Positions 8,315 to 16,986 of a DNA stretch of 34,408 nt are shown here, in pieces. The DNA is from Candidatus Latescibacterota bacterium. GTDB lineage: Bacteria > Latescibacterota > UBA2968 > UBA8231. Both the position numbers and the translations under genes were made by a program. Positions within the stretch are counted from its first letter, which is position 1, and the number at the start of each line of letters is the position of its first letter. A model generated the notes under the pieces. That model saw only the letters and a list, made by a program, of their open reading frames with translations. It was not told the origin of the DNA and did no database searches. Location of the stretch: the NCBI GenBank assembly GCA_009691525.1, contig SICG01000029.1:1-34408 (forward strand). Direction: 5' to 3'.

Positions 8315-9531
8315 TTAGCGGCGGTGAACTGAAAGGGATATACCACGGTCACCGCCGAGAGGGGGACTTCGCGCGGCGCCGTCTGTGGCCTGGATGGCGC
8401 CGAACCTGGCTCCGTCTGCGGCCCACCGATCGGTTCGTCGGCGAAGTGGCCTGCCGGCTGGAACCGCCAGCCGTCGATTTCCTGGAGGACGCAGTGCTCG
8501 ACCAACTCGCTGGCGACGGCGGTTTCCCGCACGGTCGCCACTTCGACCTCGCCGTTCGCCAGAATCGAGAACTCCACGACCACCTCCCCCTCCAGCGCCT
8601 GCTTCTTCTCGTACTGGGCGGTGAAACAGCGATTCAGGTCCGCCAGGTTTTCGCTAACCACCGAGTTGATCGCCCCGACGTCCCTGGCCAGGTCCCCGAG
8701 TTGGTTCCCGGTGATCTCCAGGGGGCCGTGGATGAGGACCTTGGTGCCTGGCAATGCCGTGGCAGGCGGCTCTTCACGCATCCGTTGTTTTTCCGCCTTG
8801 TGCGTAAAAAAGAAAGGGATGTCGACAGTCTGGGTGGGGCGGTTGAATGCGTCGAAATTGACCGCGAACTGCTTCAGCACCAACTGAACCTTTTCCACCT
8901 TGGGATCCAGGGGGTCAAAAACAAGATAGCCGCTGTAGTGCTCTCCTTTGAAGATGATCTCACCTTCACTATACAAAGAACTGCGGACAAGGCCTATCCT
9001 CTTGGCAAAACGATAATATTCATTGCCACTGATTCTCCTCAGGGCCCGGTAATAACCCTCCAGGCTCTTCCGGTTGGCTACCGGCGCAACCGTATAGGTT
9101 TCCAGGAGGTCCCCTCTGTCGGTCAGCAGCACAGCCTTGGTGGGGTCGAGCATCATCTTGGGGAGGGTATAGTTGTAGACCGCCACTTCGAACACCGAAA
9201 ATCGGTTCGGGGTGTAGCCCAGATTGGGATCAACCCAGTTGCCGTAGGTATAGGGATTGGTCGAAAGTTTCCCATCCTTGGAATCATCGGGGAACTGCTC
9301 ATTCAGTTCCTGGTCGGACAGGTAGCGCACATCGATGCGCGACCCTTCCAGATAATAGGAGACCCGGTTTTCATTGCCTAACTCGTAACCGGACGCCCTA
9401 TCGCCCTGAGCCGGGGTGAGCTCTGAGGTATAATGGAGGGTAGCAGGATAAAGCCAGCATCCCGACCACAGAAACGACACCATGGCGAGCAGCAGGAAGC
9501 CGAAGCGTGGAAACGACAATCTGGCAGTCAT
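8311..9531 (-). CDS. Lipoprotein with TonB/AgmX-like C-terminal domain
   Basis: A 406-residue protein with a hydrophobic N-terminus ending in FLWSGC; Cys25 fits a lipobox, although tryptophan at -3 is unusual. The middle (about 40-270) is unfamiliar and rich in Tyr and charged residues. About residues 295-360 resemble the TonB C-terminal fold as found in AgmX/PglI-type proteins: NRCFTAQYEKKQALEGEVVV, then FSILANGEV, with a conserved Cys pair and GWRFQPA. In TonB this domain contacts outer-membrane partners. The SD sequence GAGGAAG lies within the end of the upstream DUF4159 gene and the 3' end overlaps the DUF6785-like gene, so this is a tight set of three. A link between inner-membrane parts and outer-membrane barrels is inferred. 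Confidence 0.75.
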   Translation of the reverse strand: MTARLSFPRFGFLLLAMVSFLWSGCWLYPATLHYTSELTPAQGDRASGYELGNENRVSYYLEGSRIDVRYLSDQELNEQFPDDSKDGKLSTNPYTYGNWVDPNLGYTPNRFSVFEVAVYNYTLPKMMLDPTKAVLLTDRGDLLETYTVAPVANRKSLEGYYRALRRISGNEYYRFAKRIGLVRSSLYSEGEIIFKGEHYSGYLVFDPLDPKVEKVQLVLKQFAVNFDAFNRPTQTVDIPFFFTHKAEKQRMREEPPATALPGTKVLIHGPLEITGNQLGDLARDVGAINSVVSENLADLNRCFTAQYEKKQALEGEVVVEFSILANGEVEVATVRETAVASELVEHCVLQEIDGWRFQPAGHFADEPIGGPQTEPGSAPSRPQTAPREVPLSAVTVVYPFQFTAAK

Positions 9532-9532
9532 C

Positions 9533-10765
9533 TTACTTCCTCTGGCTGTAGAAGTCTATCTGCTGCTGGGCAATGGAGCCCTGTTGGGTCAGGGCAAAGA
9601 CGACCAGGTTTACGCCCATTTTCAGCTGCGGTTCATTTTGAAAATCCTGCTCCCAAATACTGCCGTATCCTTTGTCGGCGTACACCACCACTAGCCGGTC
9701 GTCGAGGAATATGCCCTCCAGGTCGGAGACCGTCGGCCCCCGATCCCCGTCGCCGCCGGAAACCTCACCTCCGGGCGGAGGGCCGTCGGAAAAATCAAAG
9801 AAACAGTGGTAAATGGGGTGGTCGCGCGGAATCAATCTGAATCTGGCCTCTTTGCCCATGGCGTCCTTCAGCATCTTTCTCAGCGAGGCCTCTCCCGGGC
9901 CGAATTCGGTCAAAGGGGCGGCGTTGTCAACCATGATGAATCCGCCGTTTTTCAGGTACTCCCCCAGGTTCTGCGCTTCGTGCTCCGTCAGCGCAAAGCC
10001 CTTTTTCTCGCTGATGTACACAAACGGGGCTTTGAAAAGCTCCCTCGAGTCCAGGGGCAGACGCTTCTCCACCTGGGCATTGATCTGGGTATAACTGTTG
10101 ACGGCCTCCGCCAATTGGGGGATGGCTCGTGGTGTCGGCGGGTCTATTTCGCTCGCGATAGCCTGCGCCAGGTAGATGAAGCCTTTGATACTCCGCTTGT
10201 CATTAGGGTCCTGGATGACCAACCCCTTGTACTTGCCCGTATCCAGGTCCTTCAGGTCGAGGAATTCGTCCTGCATGCTGATGCGCTTCTCAGGTTCCTT
10301 GAGGCTGGCCGTGACCGACGGCCCCGTCTCGACGGCAGGCGATCCCTCCCCGATTTCGATTCCGCTCCCCACGACCGGCCCCACCGCTCCGGTTCGCGCT
10401 CTGAACGATTCGGAGTTGTACTGGTCGAGGCTGCTACTCCTGAGTTCGCTGAACTTCTCGAATGACGCGCGGGGCTTCTCCGCCAGTGGTCGCTGCTGTG
10501 TCAGTGGCTTTTTGGCGGGCAGCGGTTTCTTTCGCAGGGTCATCGCCTTCTGCGAGGGGGGCGGGGCGACCCGGAACATGGTGGTCGGCGGCGGCGTGGG
10601 CTCGCTCAGGCGGATGGACACGGAGATCTTGCCGCTCTCGACAGCCATTATCCAGCCCATCAGACCGTAGACCCCCAAGTGTAGCAGCAGGGATAGTGCC
10701 AGAGTCGCAGCGTACCACCGACGCCACCCGGGAGACCTGTCGAAGGTGCCGAAGTAGTTTTTCAT
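9533..10765 (-). CDS. Inner-membrane TonB-like protein with DUF4159 domain
   Basis: A 410-residue protein. A short cytoplasmic N-terminus is followed by one membrane span (about 18-42, ATLALSLLLHLGVYGLMGWI), then a Pro/Lys/Arg-rich stretch (about 53-100) like the periplasm-crossing region of TonB. The second half is a DUF4159 domain: KGFIYLAQAIASEIDPPTPR, ELFKAPFVYISEKKGF, LGEYLKNGGFIMVDN and a C-terminal DDRLVVVYADKGYGSIW. DUF4159 has a flavodoxin/GATase-like fold and is widespread in surface-active bacteria, often near MoxR/TPR/gliding genes; its activity is not established. A stop codon lies just upstream of its ATG, five bases after the large TPR gene. A TonB-type anchor joined to DUF4159 is notable, and the next gene supplies a TonB-type C-terminus. 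Confidence 0.82.
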   Translation of the reverse strand: MKNYFGTFDRSPGWRRWYAATLALSLLLHLGVYGLMGWIMAVESGKISVSIRLSEPTPPPTTMFRVAPPPSQKAMTLRKKPLPAKKPLTQQRPLAEKPRASFEKFSELRSSSLDQYNSESFRARTGAVGPVVGSGIEIGEGSPAVETGPSVTASLKEPEKRISMQDEFLDLKDLDTGKYKGLVIQDPNDKRSIKGFIYLAQAIASEIDPPTPRAIPQLAEAVNSYTQINAQVEKRLPLDSRELFKAPFVYISEKKGFALTEHEAQNLGEYLKNGGFIMVDNAAPLTEFGPGEASLRKMLKDAMGKEARFRLIPRDHPIYHCFFDFSDGPPPGGEVSGGDGDRGPTVSDLEGIFLDDRLVVVYADKGYGSIWEQDFQNEPQLKMGVNLVVFALTQQGSIAQQQIDFYSQRK

Positions 10766-10769
10766 CGAA

Positions 10770-13700
10770 CTAGAGCTTGCCCCCGGCGATCCATTCGCGG
10801 TGCTCTTTCGCGAAACCGTATGCTTCCATCCCGCCTTTGCCTGCCTCGCAAAGCTCGATCACCTGATCGTAGATAGTCACGGCTTCCTGCCATTCACTCA
10901 GGCCCTCGTGGCACATGCCGATGTTGTTGAGGGCGCCCAGCGCCGCCTGGGTCCCTGGGTACTTGCCGGTAAATTCTCCCAATAGACCCAACGCCCGGTG
11001 CAGTTGGTCCTCGCCCCTGGAGTCGGTGGCCTCCTGGACGATAGGGGAGATCTTCTCGTACTCGGCATAGGCCTCGAGTTCCCTTACCCCGGCGAGCAGC
11101 TGCGGGATTCGCTCGGTTAGTTCGTCCTGGGGAAAACGCTGCTGCACCTGAAGATACTCAGCCTTGGCTCGCTGGTGATCGTGCTGGTTGAAGTAGTAGT
11201 CGCCCAGCGATACCCTGACCGCAGGTTCCAGGCTGCTCTGGGGGTACTGCGCCAGCAAGCGTCGAAAATACTCTGCGCCTTCTTCAGGCCTACCTAGTTC
11301 GAACGCGGTCCACGCGGCGCTGTTCAGCGCGTCATCGGCTAACTCCGCCTGGGGGTACTGCTCGAACACCTGCTGGTACCGCGCCAGCGCCTGGGGGAAT
11401 TGTTGCAGATTGAATAGGCATTCTCCAGCCTGAAACAGCGCCTCGGCTGCCACCTCGCTCTGGGGATACTCGTCGCCCACCCTCCCGAAGTGCGCCGCTG
11501 CCTCGGCAAAGGCCCTTTCGGCGAGGTAGACATGTCCCAGATAATACCAGGCGTAAACCAGATTAGGGTGCTGCGGGTATTGGTCCAGCAGCCGTCTGAA
11601 GGTCTCTGCCGCCTCCAGGGGGTGATCCGACTGAAACTGGGCAACCCCCAGGCCCAACTCCATGTCCGCTGCGTAGAACCCTTTGGGGTACCTGGCCAGT
11701 CCTTCCCCATATACCCGGGCAGCCTCGACCAGGTTCCCCTGGTGAGCCTGCGCCAGGCCCAGAAGGTAGAGCGCCTTCTCCTTGAGGAAGTACTCGCCCT
11801 GAGTCTTGCGGTCCTCCACCGCAGGGGAGAGCACCTCCTGAGCCAGCTGGATAACCTTCTCGGGGTTCCCCATCTCGCCGTAGAGTTCCGCCAGGAGCAA
11901 CAGGGAATCCACCCGTTCGGTGGAGTCAGCCGCCACGGCCACCAATTCCTCATAGGTCCTGATCGCCTCCTGCTTCTGCCCCTGACGCAGGCGCACCTCC
12001 CCCAGCGAGCGCAACACTGAGCGTCTCAGGTCCCCATCAGTGTTCCTTGCCAACTCGTCTAAGTCTACCCCCGCCCGCTCGTACGACCCGGCGTTGGCGT
12101 AGGCCATCGCCCTGCCGAAGAGGGCGCCTTCCCGCAGGTGCGGGTCGCCGGCCAACCCCCAGGACTCCGAGTACTCATCAGCCGCATTCCCGTAGCGTTT
12201 GAGCCCCATCAAAGCCTTGGCGCGCAGATAGCGGAACCTGGCCTGGTCCTCGCGGTCCACGGATGCCGCGAGGCCTTCTCCGAGTACGGTCAGCGCCCGC
12301 TTCCATTCTCCACGACCGTTCAGCACGGCCCCTGCCTCCAACCGGGATTTGCCAAACAGTTCCCCACCCGGACCCACGCTCAGAAAGGCGCCCACCGCTC
12401 CCTCCGTATCCCCTGCGTCGCGCAGCGCGATTCCCAACTCGAAACGGGCGATGGTGGCCTGGGAAGAATCGGTGGCAAGCGCGGCAAAGCGGCGGTAGGT
12501 GTCGACGGCCTGCCCGAAATTCCGCTCCCGGTAGTGCAACCGGGCGATCTGGAGCAACGCGTGGCCGGCATAGGCATCGTCCGGGTGCGCGGCGCACAGA
12601 GCTTCGAAGCGCACCAGTGCCTGGCGCCGCGTCCCCTCCTCGTCGAGCATCTGGTATGCCAGGGCGGTATTGAATTCCAGGGCCAGCCTGAGCCCGCTCT
12701 CGGGATAGCGGTCCAGGGTTGCGGTGAACTGGGCGATGGCCTGCTGGTAGGCTGCCGCCGCGCCCTCCCCTCCCTCTTCCCCTTGGCTGAAAAGGGCCCG
12801 ACCGATCTCGAAGCCGACCTTGTCGAGGGGGAACCCTGCCTGCTCGGCAACCTCGCCATAACTTCGCTCATAGAGGCGGTACTGGCCGACCGCCTCGGCG
12901 AATTTGCCGGCGTGGCGGTAGCGGTCAGCCAACCAGTACTGCATCCGGGCCTGGAAGAGGCGGTCCGGTATACGGTCGATGGCCTCCCGGTAGATCCTGA
13001 CACAAGCGTCGAGTTGGTCCTGGTCGTAGTACATGTCCGCCAGCCGCAGATAGGCCTCCTCGGCGAAACGCCGCTCCTGGGAAAAGTACTTGATCACCAG
13101 GTGGTAGGCAGTGTCCGCCTGGGCCATATCGGGGATCCTGGCCCCGGCGTCGCCGATCTTCAACTGGGCTTTGGCCGCCAGCTCCAGCGCGGTCTCGTCC
13201 ACCAGGCCTGCCAGCTTTTCCCGTCGCATCTTCAGCAGATCCCGTTCGGTCAGCTTGTAGACCGCTGCCCTGTCTACCACCTGCTGGTAGGCCGCGATCG
13301 CCTCCCGGTAATTTGCCTGCTCAAAGAGGGCCTCGCCGATCTGAAAAAGTGCCCGATCCGAGCGGTAGCCGTTGGGAAACTGCGCCAGCAGGGCGGTGAA
13401 GGCTTCGATACTCTGGGCATAGTTGCGCAGATTGAAGTGGGACCAGGCAATGTCGTACATGGCCTCCACGACGTATTCGCTCTGCGGGTACCTCTGGATC
13501 AGGGTCTCCGCCTCGCGGATCGTCTGCGGGTAGTCCTTGCCCTGGTACCAGCTGGTCACCAGGCGGTTCTGGGCCAGAACCCGCATCTGGGTGGTTCCGG
13601 CCCGGGCCTCCAACTCCGAAAAAACCGCTGCTCCCTGCTCCACAAGGGTTGCTGCTTGGCGGTGTCCCTCCGTTACAACCTTCTCGTCCCCCGCCAGGTC

Positions 13701-14006
13701 TGCCTGGCGAAGCTGCTCCTCTGCCATCTTCAGGTAGGCGTTGCCACTCTGGTACAGAGCCGCCTCACTCACCGGGACGACGAGTTCGCCCACCTCCAAC
13801 TCGATGGCGGAGACGTCGAGCAGCTTACTGCGGACCTGGGCAATGGTCCGGTACTTGGCAATGGCCTGAACGTAGTCGCCGGCGGCATAGAATTTCTGGG
13901 CCTCCTGGAAGGCGGCCCGGAGTTCCGCTTCGGTGGGGACTGACCGGGTCGAGAAGGAGATCAATCCCGTCAGGGCAACGCCCAATAGGACGAACAAGGT
14001 GCCCAT
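10770..14006 (-). CDS. Large periplasmic TPR protein (1078 aa)
   Basis: A 1078-residue protein with an N-terminal hydrophobic segment (about residues 2-20, GTLFVLLGVALTGLISF), probably an uncleaved anchor or signal peptide, followed by about 20 or more tetratricopeptide repeats of the type found in YbgF/CpoB and gliding-related scaffolds. Typical motifs are YDIAWSHFNLRNYAQSIEAF, YYLGHVYLAERAFAEAAAHF and LFQAGECLFNLQQFPQALAR. The repeated phrase Q(Y/F)PQ before many repeats is characteristic. The ATG at 14006 follows AGAGGT by about five bases. It sits between the three barrel genes and the TonB-like genes, so a periplasmic platform linking the two is the natural reading. No enzymatic domain is visible. 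Confidence 0.85.
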   Translation of the reverse strand: MGTLFVLLGVALTGLISFSTRSVPTEAELRAAFQEAQKFYAAGDYVQAIAKYRTIAQVRSKLLDVSAIELEVGELVVPVSEAALYQSGNAYLKMAEEQLRQADLAGDEKVVTEGHRQAATLVEQGAAVFSELEARAGTTQMRVLAQNRLVTSWYQGKDYPQTIREAETLIQRYPQSEYVVEAMYDIAWSHFNLRNYAQSIEAFTALLAQFPNGYRSDRALFQIGEALFEQANYREAIAAYQQVVDRAAVYKLTERDLLKMRREKLAGLVDETALELAAKAQLKIGDAGARIPDMAQADTAYHLVIKYFSQERRFAEEAYLRLADMYYDQDQLDACVRIYREAIDRIPDRLFQARMQYWLADRYRHAGKFAEAVGQYRLYERSYGEVAEQAGFPLDKVGFEIGRALFSQGEEGGEGAAAAYQQAIAQFTATLDRYPESGLRLALEFNTALAYQMLDEEGTRRQALVRFEALCAAHPDDAYAGHALLQIARLHYRERNFGQAVDTYRRFAALATDSSQATIARFELGIALRDAGDTEGAVGAFLSVGPGGELFGKSRLEAGAVLNGRGEWKRALTVLGEGLAASVDREDQARFRYLRAKALMGLKRYGNAADEYSESWGLAGDPHLREGALFGRAMAYANAGSYERAGVDLDELARNTDGDLRRSVLRSLGEVRLRQGQKQEAIRTYEELVAVAADSTERVDSLLLLAELYGEMGNPEKVIQLAQEVLSPAVEDRKTQGEYFLKEKALYLLGLAQAHQGNLVEAARVYGEGLARYPKGFYAADMELGLGVAQFQSDHPLEAAETFRRLLDQYPQHPNLVYAWYYLGHVYLAERAFAEAAAHFGRVGDEYPQSEVAAEALFQAGECLFNLQQFPQALARYQQVFEQYPQAELADDALNSAAWTAFELGRPEEGAEYFRRLLAQYPQSSLEPAVRVSLGDYYFNQHDHQRAKAEYLQVQQRFPQDELTERIPQLLAGVRELEAYAEYEKISPIVQEATDSRGEDQLHRALGLLGEFTGKYPGTQAALGALNNIGMCHEGLSEWQEAVTIYDQVIELCEAGKGGMEAYGFAKEHREWIAGGKL

Positions 14007-14027
14007 GCTGACCTCTGCTGCATCCTC

Positions 14028-16985
14028 TCAATAGATGGAACTGCCGCCGAAACCGAGAAAAACCCTGACAAACACGCTGGTGAAGTCGGTGTTCTCCAGG
14101 GAGCGAAACGGATCGGAAAAACCCCGCTTCTCCATGTTGAGGCCGATATTGGTGGACAGGTCGTAGCCGGCGTAGGGGGAGTGATTGGACAGGACCAGCA
14201 GGTAGGTCCGCTGGTGAAAGCTGTTGCGGCGGTCCGCCCGGTCGGTGACGCGGTACGGCAGGAAGGGCAGCCCCTGGGCGCCTGCTTTGAGTGCGGTGCG
14301 GTCGGTCAAAGCGCAGGTCACTTTGAGGATGGGGATGAAGCTCCGCTCGTCCGCCTCCAATAGGTCGAGACGGTCGCGGGTCCGCCGCAACAGGCGGAAC
14401 TTGGCCTGCGGCACCACGGTGAACCGGCCTCGCTGCCAGGTGTAGTCGGCTCGGCTGACCAGTGTCAGGAAACCCACCCGGTCGGCCGGCTGGGGAACGC
14501 CCTCCGCTTCGCTGATCGCGGACTGACGGTTGGCCTCTAGTTTGAGCTTGTTCTCCACCTGCAAGCCTGGAATCCGGGTAAAACGCATTTCGAGGAAGGC
14601 CCGGTTCACCAGGCTCTTGCGGTAGGCCAGCGGGTCCTGGACGAAATCGGGGGTGAAGGCAAAGCGCTGGAGGCGATAGGCCTCCTGATTAATCGCCTCG
14701 ATGCCGACGCCGACCACCGAAGCCCAGCGGAAGACATCGTCCGCCACATTGTCCTCGACCTGCTTCAACTCGTATTCCATACGCAGCGAGCCCAAACGCG
14801 GCTGTTCCCGGCGGTACGAAAGCCTCCCGTAGCGCACCACGGACGCCCCCCCGCCCGCCAGTTGGTCGGCGTCGATGATCCCCAGGGTGGCGGAAGAATG
14901 CGCCGAGAGACGCCGTCTGCCGAAAAGGTGGAACCCGCCGAGATCCTTGTCATAGGGAAGGTCTGGCTCCCGGTCGTCTTCGCGAAGGTCGATCTCCCCG
15001 TTGTTGTTCAGGTCAAGGCCCCAGTCATACTCGTTGGGATCCACGTCGTACATCAGGAAGGGCTCCGCAAAGTCGGGCAGCGAGTTCAGGTTGCGATTGA
15101 CGTCGGGGATGCCGTCGTTATTCACATCCTGGGCTGGAAACACTGAGCGGTCCGGCTCGCGCAGCGTGCCGCGCAACACCGTCTCCAGCCTGGCATCGTT
15201 GTCGTCGTTATCTTCGATCAGATCGAGAAAGGTCGTGCCGTTCTTGATCTGCTGGTAGAGATACCTGGGATTATAGCTGATGTCCAGGTCGCCGGGCCTG
15301 AGGCGCAGTTGCGTATTGTAGGCGGGGCCGGTGGAGAAAATTTCAGCGCCAAAACCAAAGGAATCCCCTTCCCGATGGAGGGTCAGGTAATAGGCCTGGT
15401 CATCGACGGAGTGCCGCGCGCCGTGCCATTCCTGCAAGACCGGCGCGCCACCCCGGTTCTGCACCTGGGAACCCGGAGCGCCATCCGGGTAACGGTAGTG
15501 GGTCCTACTCCGGGCAAACTCTCCTCTCAGCTGCAGGCCGCCGAGGTTGCCGTGCAGATCCCCACTGTAGAGGGTCTGGGCAGTACCGGCGCCCACGTCC
15601 ACCGATACCCACTTGAGGTTGGACAGGTCCTGAATATTGCCAGGCGCTCGCGCAACGGTTTCGAAAAATGGGGCGCTGAACTTGCGCTGGTACCGCGCCT
15701 CCTCGGGCGCGACCACATCCATCGAGGATAGGTCGATGCGGTAGTCATTCCCGATCAGGAAGTCGATCCGGACCGAGCGCACGTACGGCTCTCCTTCCAG
15801 CTCGACATAATAGATCAGATACTCCTCCCCGTCAGCGCGCTGGGGCTGGTTCGGGGAGACACTGCGCAGCGACTGGGTCAGCAGATTCAGGTTCACATTC
15901 TGCGACACGTCACTGCCGGCAGGGTCGTCGAGGTAGTCTTTGAAATAGAAATAGTCCGCGAAAAGAGGAATTTCCATCCCCCGGTATTCGTCGGAGATCC
16001 GCTTGAGATCCGCATCGTAATAGGGATCGCGCCTGAACTCGCCCTGGGTGGTGGTCCGGCCCACTGCGGTGAAATCGTTGCCAAAACTCTGCCCGACGAT
16101 CCCGGGGGTGATGTCGGGCCGTAGCCGACCATTGACATACACCTTGGTGGCGACCACCACCGGCCCACCGCGGCCATCCTCGGGCGAATCGTCCGAGACT
16201 CTGACGGCGATAACCGCCGGGATGGCCTGGCTGGAATGAAGATCTCCTTTCACTCCTCCGAGGTTCCTCCGAAAATCGAAGAGGTGCTGGTTGGCGAAGT
16301 TGGCGCCAAATCGCAGCACTCCCAGATCCCGCTCGAGCCGCCCTCCCAACAGGATGCCCGAGTCATTGGCAATCTCGCTGCGGCTCGCGCGGTACCCGGC
16401 ATACCTCCTGGCCGCGATCAGCGAAAGGCGACCCTGGGGAACGCTGAGGTCGGCCCTGACGCCCTGGAGGCCGAGTTGGTTGAGCACCAGGGGTGAATAG
16501 CGGGTGATGATGCCGTCGTCGTAGAACGAGCCGCCGTCGGCGATGATCATCCTGGCCGCCCTGCCCTGATAATCCTGGCCGCCTATAGCTACTGCCCGGT
16601 CGAAAACATTCGCGTACCTGGAGGAGGCAACGGGTCCCCTGCCGGCTGAGGTGACCAGGCGGTCGGTGGTGGTCTGCTGCGTCCACGAGTAGAGGTCTTC
16701 CCCGCCGATGAGGAAATTGCCGAAGGCGTCGTAGATGTAGTGCCATGGGCGCGGGCCCAAAAAAGTCTCGTAGTTCTCGTAATCCGTATGGGCGTAGGAG
16801 ATGTACCCTTCACCGAATCTGCCCAAAAACGGTCGGTGCGGAACCAGCGCCGGCCTCTCAGTCGAACCCGTGGTCCTGCGTACTTTGCCCTTCTGCCAGG
16901 GCGAGGGATCTTCCTGGGCCGCCACCTGCCCGCCGATGGCCAGCAGCAGAACCCCAAGCAAACACCTGCACCAAGGACCAAGCAT
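14028..16985 (-). CDS. Outer-membrane protein, third of three tandem paralogues
   Basis: A 985-residue exported protein; the signal peptide MLGPWCRCLLGVLLLAIGGQ ends in VAAQ. It shares landmarks with the next two genes upstream: DAFGNFLIGGEDLY near the N-terminus, RYSPLVLNQLGLQGVRAD, VRVSDDSPEDGRG, APGNIQDLSNLKWVSVD, then an acidic segment IEDNDDND, DVNNDGIPDVNRNLNSLPD and LDLNNNGEIDLREDDREPD like thrombospondin type-3 or dockerin calcium loops, and a long C-terminal run of alternating amphipathic strands ending FTSVFVRVFLGF. The terminal strands suggest an outer-membrane beta-barrel. I placed the start at the ATG at 16985, with AAGGGG upstream and one base after the preceding gene's stop; the frame continues to 17036 without a better start. 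Function unknown. Confidence 0.8.
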   Translation of the reverse strand: MLGPWCRCLLGVLLLAIGGQVAAQEDPSPWQKGKVRRTTGSTERPALVPHRPFLGRFGEGYISYAHTDYENYETFLGPRPWHYIYDAFGNFLIGGEDLYSWTQQTTTDRLVTSAGRGPVASSRYANVFDRAVAIGGQDYQGRAARMIIADGGSFYDDGIITRYSPLVLNQLGLQGVRADLSVPQGRLSLIAARRYAGYRASRSEIANDSGILLGGRLERDLGVLRFGANFANQHLFDFRRNLGGVKGDLHSSQAIPAVIAVRVSDDSPEDGRGGPVVVATKVYVNGRLRPDITPGIVGQSFGNDFTAVGRTTTQGEFRRDPYYDADLKRISDEYRGMEIPLFADYFYFKDYLDDPAGSDVSQNVNLNLLTQSLRSVSPNQPQRADGEEYLIYYVELEGEPYVRSVRIDFLIGNDYRIDLSSMDVVAPEEARYQRKFSAPFFETVARAPGNIQDLSNLKWVSVDVGAGTAQTLYSGDLHGNLGGLQLRGEFARSRTHYRYPDGAPGSQVQNRGGAPVLQEWHGARHSVDDQAYYLTLHREGDSFGFGAEIFSTGPAYNTQLRLRPGDLDISYNPRYLYQQIKNGTTFLDLIEDNDDNDARLETVLRGTLREPDRSVFPAQDVNNDGIPDVNRNLNSLPDFAEPFLMYDVDPNEYDWGLDLNNNGEIDLREDDREPDLPYDKDLGGFHLFGRRRLSAHSSATLGIIDADQLAGGGASVVRYGRLSYRREQPRLGSLRMEYELKQVEDNVADDVFRWASVVGVGIEAINQEAYRLQRFAFTPDFVQDPLAYRKSLVNRAFLEMRFTRIPGLQVENKLKLEANRQSAISEAEGVPQPADRVGFLTLVSRADYTWQRGRFTVVPQAKFRLLRRTRDRLDLLEADERSFIPILKVTCALTDRTALKAGAQGLPFLPYRVTDRADRRNSFHQRTYLLVLSNHSPYAGYDLSTNIGLNMEKRGFSDPFRSLENTDFTSVFVRVFLGFGGSSIY

Positions 16986-16986
16986 C

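Noticed and set aside
12138-13943. Long open frame on the plus strand opposite the 1078-residue TPR gene
   Set aside because: It mirrors a gene with clear TPR motifs and its translation has no recognisable domain or good ribosome site; long antisense frames are common in G+C-rich genes. The same applies to the plus-strand frames opposite the CRTAC1-like gene (4899-6107), hemN/tolC (31230-32747) and the first surface-protein gene (25097-26098).
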